Assembly (NCBI GenBank): GCA_035388825.1 | Contig: DAOOQQ010000016.1 | Span: 1 to 64,000, forward strand | DNA length: 64,000 bases | Reading direction: 5' to 3' | Source of the DNA: MWAR01 sp035388825 | Lineage (GTDB): Bacteria > Muiribacteriota > Ozemobacteria > Ozemobacterales > Ozemobacteraceae | Part shown: in pieces, positions 61,289 to 64,000 of the stretch | Layout: each line of letters begins with the position of its first letter | Numbering within the stretch: position 1 is the first letter of the stretch | Position numbers and translations under genes: made by a program | Notes under the pieces: model-generated | The model's database searches: none | Told to the model about the DNA's origin: nothing | What the model saw: the letters and a program-made list of their open reading frames with translations, nothing else

Positions 61289-61792
61289 ATGGAATTCAAA
61301 CATACGATCGATGCCATTGCGAAGAAGACACCGAGAGAAGAAGCCGATGCTCGTCGAGCAGGTCTTCTTCGACTGGATGAGCCTGCGAGAGGGGCGGAGG
61401 TCGGGCTCTGGTGGTTGATCGAAAACAACATCTTTCGTCTGGCCCAGCCATGGTCCCAAGCACCTGAGGAGGACGGCTGGCACATGATCGAGGACATCCA
61501 TGACCATGCCTGGGCTGACATGAAAGCCGCTTTGGCGTCGAGGTTTCCTTCGATCATTCACCTCAGATACAACGACCCCGAACGAGGTCGGGTCTGGTAT
61601 CGCCCTCGAGAGAATACTTTCTTCATTACCTGCTCCAAGCTCATCAAAGCTGAACAAGCCATCATTCGTACAATCATGGAGAAGTTCGGGATAACCGCAA
61701 AGGCCGTCCGTGTCGTGAATGACCCACAGTATGACGTTCGTCCGTTGCCATTGCAGGACAGGAATACACCGAATGAAATTCCACGCATTTGA
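61289..61792 (+). CDS. unknown protein in the AAA-phosphoesterase array
   Basis: A 167-residue protein starting 17 bases after the phosphoesterase stop, with AGGATGAG before ATG 61289. It contains VGLWWLIENNIFRLAQPWS, WHMIEDIHDHAWADMKAA and a strand-rich middle IIHLRYNDPERGRVWYRP followed by ENTFFITCSKLIKAEQAI. The HDHxW segment has two His that could bind metal. No family recognised. Spacing and orientation place it in the same operon. Confidence 0.6.
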   Translation: MEFKHTIDAIAKKTPREEADARRAGLLRLDEPARGAEVGLWWLIENNIFRLAQPWSQAPEEDGWHMIEDIHDHAWADMKAALASRFPSIIHLRYNDPERGRVWYRPRENTFFITCSKLIKAEQAIIRTIMEKFGITAKAVRVVNDPQYDVRPLPLQDRNTPNEIPRI

Positions 61793-61806
61793 ATGGAGAA
61801 GTATAT

Positions 61807-62076
61807 ATGCCTGGGTTTATAGATGATCTCAGAATTCTCGTCAGGCAATGCCTTGCCTGCGACGGCAGGGATCGGTTCGTTCGGTCTCTTGGATACAGAA
61901 ACATTTCGAAGGGGCTTCGCCGGATCGATGCGTTTCTCTGCGGCGGAGAACCGGCGCAGGATCGTCTCGACCGGCTGGCGCATATTCTCGGCCTGGATCC
62001 GGCTGACGTCGTATGCAAAGCACCAACGCTATCACTGGCCCACATGGGGTGCCTCAAACCCGGGGGAATATTATGA
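61807..62076 (+). CDS. small unknown protein, possible helix-turn-helix
   Basis: An 89-residue protein with GGAGAAG before ATG 61807 (ATG 61789 is also in frame). The sequence FIDDLRILVRQCLACDGRDR, FVRSLGYRNISKGLRRIDAF and RLDRLAHILGLDPADVV resembles a small all-helical, lambda-repressor-like or XRE-like fold, although the match is only in pattern. Its TGA overlaps the ATG of the next gene (ATGA). Confidence 0.5.
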   Translation: MPGFIDDLRILVRQCLACDGRDRFVRSLGYRNISKGLRRIDAFLCGGEPAQDRLDRLAHILGLDPADVVCKAPTLSLAHMGCLKPGGIL

Positions 62077-62705
62077 TGATTCCAATACAGTATTCAGATC
62101 CAAGCGATTCGAAGACGTCCTTTCATATTGTTACTCATATTCAAGCCAGTGAAATCAAGTATTTCACCGATAAGCGTTTTGGAGAGTGCTTTTGGTCGAA
62201 TGATGTAAAGGCACCGAAAGAAGAACAATGCCAGGAATATATGATGCGGTTGTTTTCTTTGGCAAGCCTTCCTCCAGAATCGAAATTCACTTCAGCTTTC
62301 ATAAAATCACCATGCTTTTCTTGTGAGCATTGTTGGGAATATGGATCTATATCCTTATTTTTGGAATTAGAAAGGATAAGAGAATCAACAATCGTCTTCA
62401 ATGGCGATGTGAAGAATTTGGCTTTCAAGATTTTCGGCCAGAATTGCTCACCGAAAAAGTATTTGAGATTTCATTCCCTTGACATCCCAGCATTTCACAT
62501 GTTGGTCCATCTTCAAAGATACTATTGGAATTACATGGCTCATGCGATGTTCAAAAAGCCGTTTTTCCCTCGAATGGTTGGAAGCTATTTCGAAGTAAGG
62601 ATTTTGCGGCCGATTACCAGGAAGGACATAAGCATGATTGTAATTCCGATGGATCTTGATAAAGCCTCGGTTAAAAGGGTCGAAGAATTGGCTAACTCAG
62701 ATTGA
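62073..62705 (+). CDS. unknown protein, AT-richer than its neighbours
   Basis: A 210-residue protein translationally coupled to the preceding gene by ATGA. It has a Cys-rich segment SPCFSCEHCWEYGS (CxxC-xx-C, a possible metal site), a NGDVKNLAFKIFGQNCSPK segment and a region rich in aromatic residues (LVHLQRYYWNYMAHAMF). No family recognised. Its base composition is clearly lower in GC than the AAA genes, which suggests a separate origin within the array. Confidence 0.6.
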   Translation: MMIPIQYSDPSDSKTSFHIVTHIQASEIKYFTDKRFGECFWSNDVKAPKEEQCQEYMMRLFSLASLPPESKFTSAFIKSPCFSCEHCWEYGSISLFLELERIRESTIVFNGDVKNLAFKIFGQNCSPKKYLRFHSLDIPAFHMLVHLQRYYWNYMAHAMFKKPFFPRMVGSYFEVRILRPITRKDISMIVIPMDLDKASVKRVEELANSD

Positions 62706-62757
62706 AGAACGCCCTGACAAATGATTCGACAAGGTAATTATCAAAAGGAGGTCTCGA

Positions 62758-63171
62758 ATGAGTGTTCTTCTCCTCGAAGACAACGAGTCAAGAATCAGGC
62801 GCTTCGAGAAACTCGGGCTGAACGTGCTTGTCTGCCGTAATGCATTCGAGGCGATCGCCAGGTTGTATACGCATCGCGATACGATACGCCTCATCTCCCT
62901 CGATCATGATCTGACGCCGCGCGAGAACGCCTGTGGCTCGCTCGGAATCGCCTGCGCCTGTCATGTCGTCGACCTTCTTTGTGTCATGCCGACCTTCTGC
63001 CCGGTGATGATCCACACATCGAACGAACAGGCCGCGGCCTTGATGAAACACCGCCTCGTCAGTTGCGGCTGGCCCGTCATCTGGGTGAAAACGGATGCAC
63101 CCTTTCCCGACGACTGGATCGAAACTCTCTGGAAGGAAGCCGTACGTTCCGCCGGGCTCATGCCTTCATGA
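62758..63171 (+). CDS. cyclic-phosphate-processing receiver (cREC) protein, first copy
   Basis: A 137-residue receiver-like protein: MSVLLLEDNESRIRRFEKLG, LVCRNAFEAIARLYTH, then the hallmark LISLDHDLTP, a VVDLL helix, and PVMIHTSNEQAAALMKHRL, CGWPVIWVK. The SLDHDL strand-loop and HTSN strand define the cREC family, a receiver relative predicted from genome context to process 2',3'-cyclic phosphate RNA ends rather than to accept phosphoryl groups. AAGGAGG precedes ATG 62758. A second copy begins 0.6 kb downstream behind the same GAGGTCTC-type leader. The role as an RNA-end enzyme is a family-level prediction. Confidence 0.75.
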   Translation: MSVLLLEDNESRIRRFEKLGLNVLVCRNAFEAIARLYTHRDTIRLISLDHDLTPRENACGSLGIACACHVVDLLCVMPTFCPVMIHTSNEQAAALMKHRLVSCGWPVIWVKTDAPFPDDWIETLWKEAVRSAGLMPS

Positions 63172-63201
63172 TCTCGAGATATCGACGATCGAGGTGAGCA
63201 G

Positions 63202-63675
63202 ATGATCGAACATCTGGATAGAGTGACAGCAGGCGAAGCCATTCTCCATTTGTGGATCACCTGTCTTCGAAGTCGTGTCGAGCCGAAGCTGGCGTTCATC
63301 GAGATCGATGAGGGTGTGATCCGGTGCCGCCCCAAAACGCTGGATAAATGCCGATTCTTCAAGGAGTATCTTCTTCCCTTCGAAGCCGGAAGCCCACCGG
63401 AAGCGGGATTGGATATCGTCACCACCTCGACGGCTCGGCTTCAACGCGGCGTTCTTTTCTATCATCTTCGACGGAAGGAACTTCTTCTCCTCCTCCCCTG
63501 CCGGGAGATGGCGAATCCGGTATTGATGTTCGCTGTTCTCCGAGAATTGGGCCTTGATTCGCTGCCGGTGGGATTCGCCAGGCGAAGAAAGGACGGCAGA
63601 ATCCGACGCATTCCAAATCTGAGAGTTCTCTACAGATTTCTCCGTCTTCACCCTGATATTCAGATATATGTCTGA
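63202..63675 (+). CDS. unknown protein between the two cREC genes
   Basis: A 157-residue protein, GAGGTGAG before ATG 63202. It is basic and strand-rich, with KLAFIEIDEGVIRCRPKTL, LFYHLRRKELLLLLPCREM and a C-terminal KDGRIRRIPNLRVLYRFLRL. No family recognised. The position between two cREC copies, with a 30-base gap to the first, argues for a common function. Confidence 0.55.
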   Translation: MIEHLDRVTAGEAILHLWITCLRSRVEPKLAFIEIDEGVIRCRPKTLDKCRFFKEYLLPFEAGSPPEAGLDIVTTSTARLQRGVLFYHLRRKELLLLLPCREMANPVLMFAVLRELGLDSLPVGFARRRKDGRIRRIPNLRVLYRFLRLHPDIQIYV

Positions 63676-63776
63676 TCGCTCGTCATCTCCTGCGTTCGTA
63701 TGAAATCGCCGACGGCACCCGGGGTGAAACATGTTTGTTTCTATTTATGTCGGTATAGATAAGAAAGAGGTCTCAC

Positions 63777-64000
63777 ATGAAAATTCTGGTTCTCGAAGAC
63801 GACCCATTTCGGATTTCGATCATGAAAGCCCTTCTGAAGAAAGAGCGAATTCCATTCTCGATCTGTCCGGACCCCATCGATTTCCTCGTGGAACTGACCT
63901 TCAAATCTGCCGAAACGACGATCATCTCCCTGGACCATGATCTGTCACGCATCGTACGACCGTGCGGCATCTACAGCTTCGATTGCGGCTGCGCCGTGGT
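63777..64000 (+). CDS. cREC protein, second copy (partial, cut by window end)
   Basis: The first 74 residues of a paralogue of the gene at 62758: MKILVLEDDPFRISIMKALL, SICPDPIDFLVELTF, then TIISLDHDLSRIVRPCG. The SLDHDL hallmark is kept. AAAGAGG precedes ATG 63777, and the leader GAGGTCTC before the start is shared with the first copy, so the gene and its translation signals were duplicated together. Confidence 0.75.
   Translation, partial: MKILVLEDDPFRISIMKALLKKERIPFSICPDPIDFLVELTFKSAETTIISLDHDLSRIVRPCGIYSFDCGCAV

Overview
The window is mostly GC-rich, densely packed chromosomal DNA with an AT-richer, mobile-element-rich stretch in the middle. The gene content points to a strictly or largely anaerobic bacterium: a giant 2-hydroxyacyl-CoA dehydratase activase, a desulfoferrodoxin, FeoA/FeoB ferrous iron uptake with a DtxR-type regulator, and a large set of sensor kinases and sigma-54 regulation. 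The envelope genes (secretin-type STN repeats, lipoprotein, signal peptides) suggest two membranes. The lineage cannot be fixed from sequence reading alone; an uncultured phylum such as Candidatus Riflebacteria, or a delta-proteobacteria-like lineage, would fit, but this is inference.

Layout. 1-8.7 kb: tail of a PP2C/SpoIIE-like phosphatase, a HEAT-repeat membrane protein with a small lipoprotein, a SprA-like metalloprotease homologue, a GntR(YtrA)-ABC operon behind a near-ideal palindromic operator, serine acetyltransferase and an exported protein. 8.8-20.7 kb: a Ycf46-like AAA protein, the feoA-feoB-dtxR operon, a cytidylate-kinase-like protein, a PQQ-propeller protein and the ~1446-residue activase. 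20.8-32.6 kb: sigma-54 response regulator, then a six-gene leftward potassium operon (TrkA, an unlisted 43-residue membrane protein, a TrkH fused to an extra domain, a receiver-TPR protein, a free-standing KdpD sensor module and a histidine kinase), a MazEF-like toxin-antitoxin pair and a four-PAS hybrid kinase. 32.6-37.4 kb: envelope proteins with STN domains, desulfoferrodoxin and a proline-rich exported protein.

37.5-53.7 kb is an integrative island next to tRNA-Ala(CGC): a tyrosine integrase whose last codons were replaced by an IS1634-family insertion (13-bp terminal repeats, 6-bp target duplication, all readable), an AlpA-type regulator, an IS256 remnant, an intact IS3-family element, a 1697-residue exonuclease-RecQ-UvrD fusion helicase, a decayed VapBC locus, an MmeI-type single-chain restriction-modification enzyme and an ArdC-like/ImmA-like metallopeptidase. 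The right end of the island could not be located.

53.7-64 kb returns to GC-rich DNA: an unknown protein with a 12-base homopolymer, a LysR regulator, a free HTH protein and then a tightly spaced rightward array. The array holds two paralogous tandem-AAA ATPases, a calcineurin-like phosphoesterase with an altered metal motif, four unrecognised proteins and two copies of a cyclic-phosphate-processing receiver (cREC) protein, the second cut by the window edge. I regard this array as the best candidate for an undescribed system, possibly RNA repair/processing or a conflict system.
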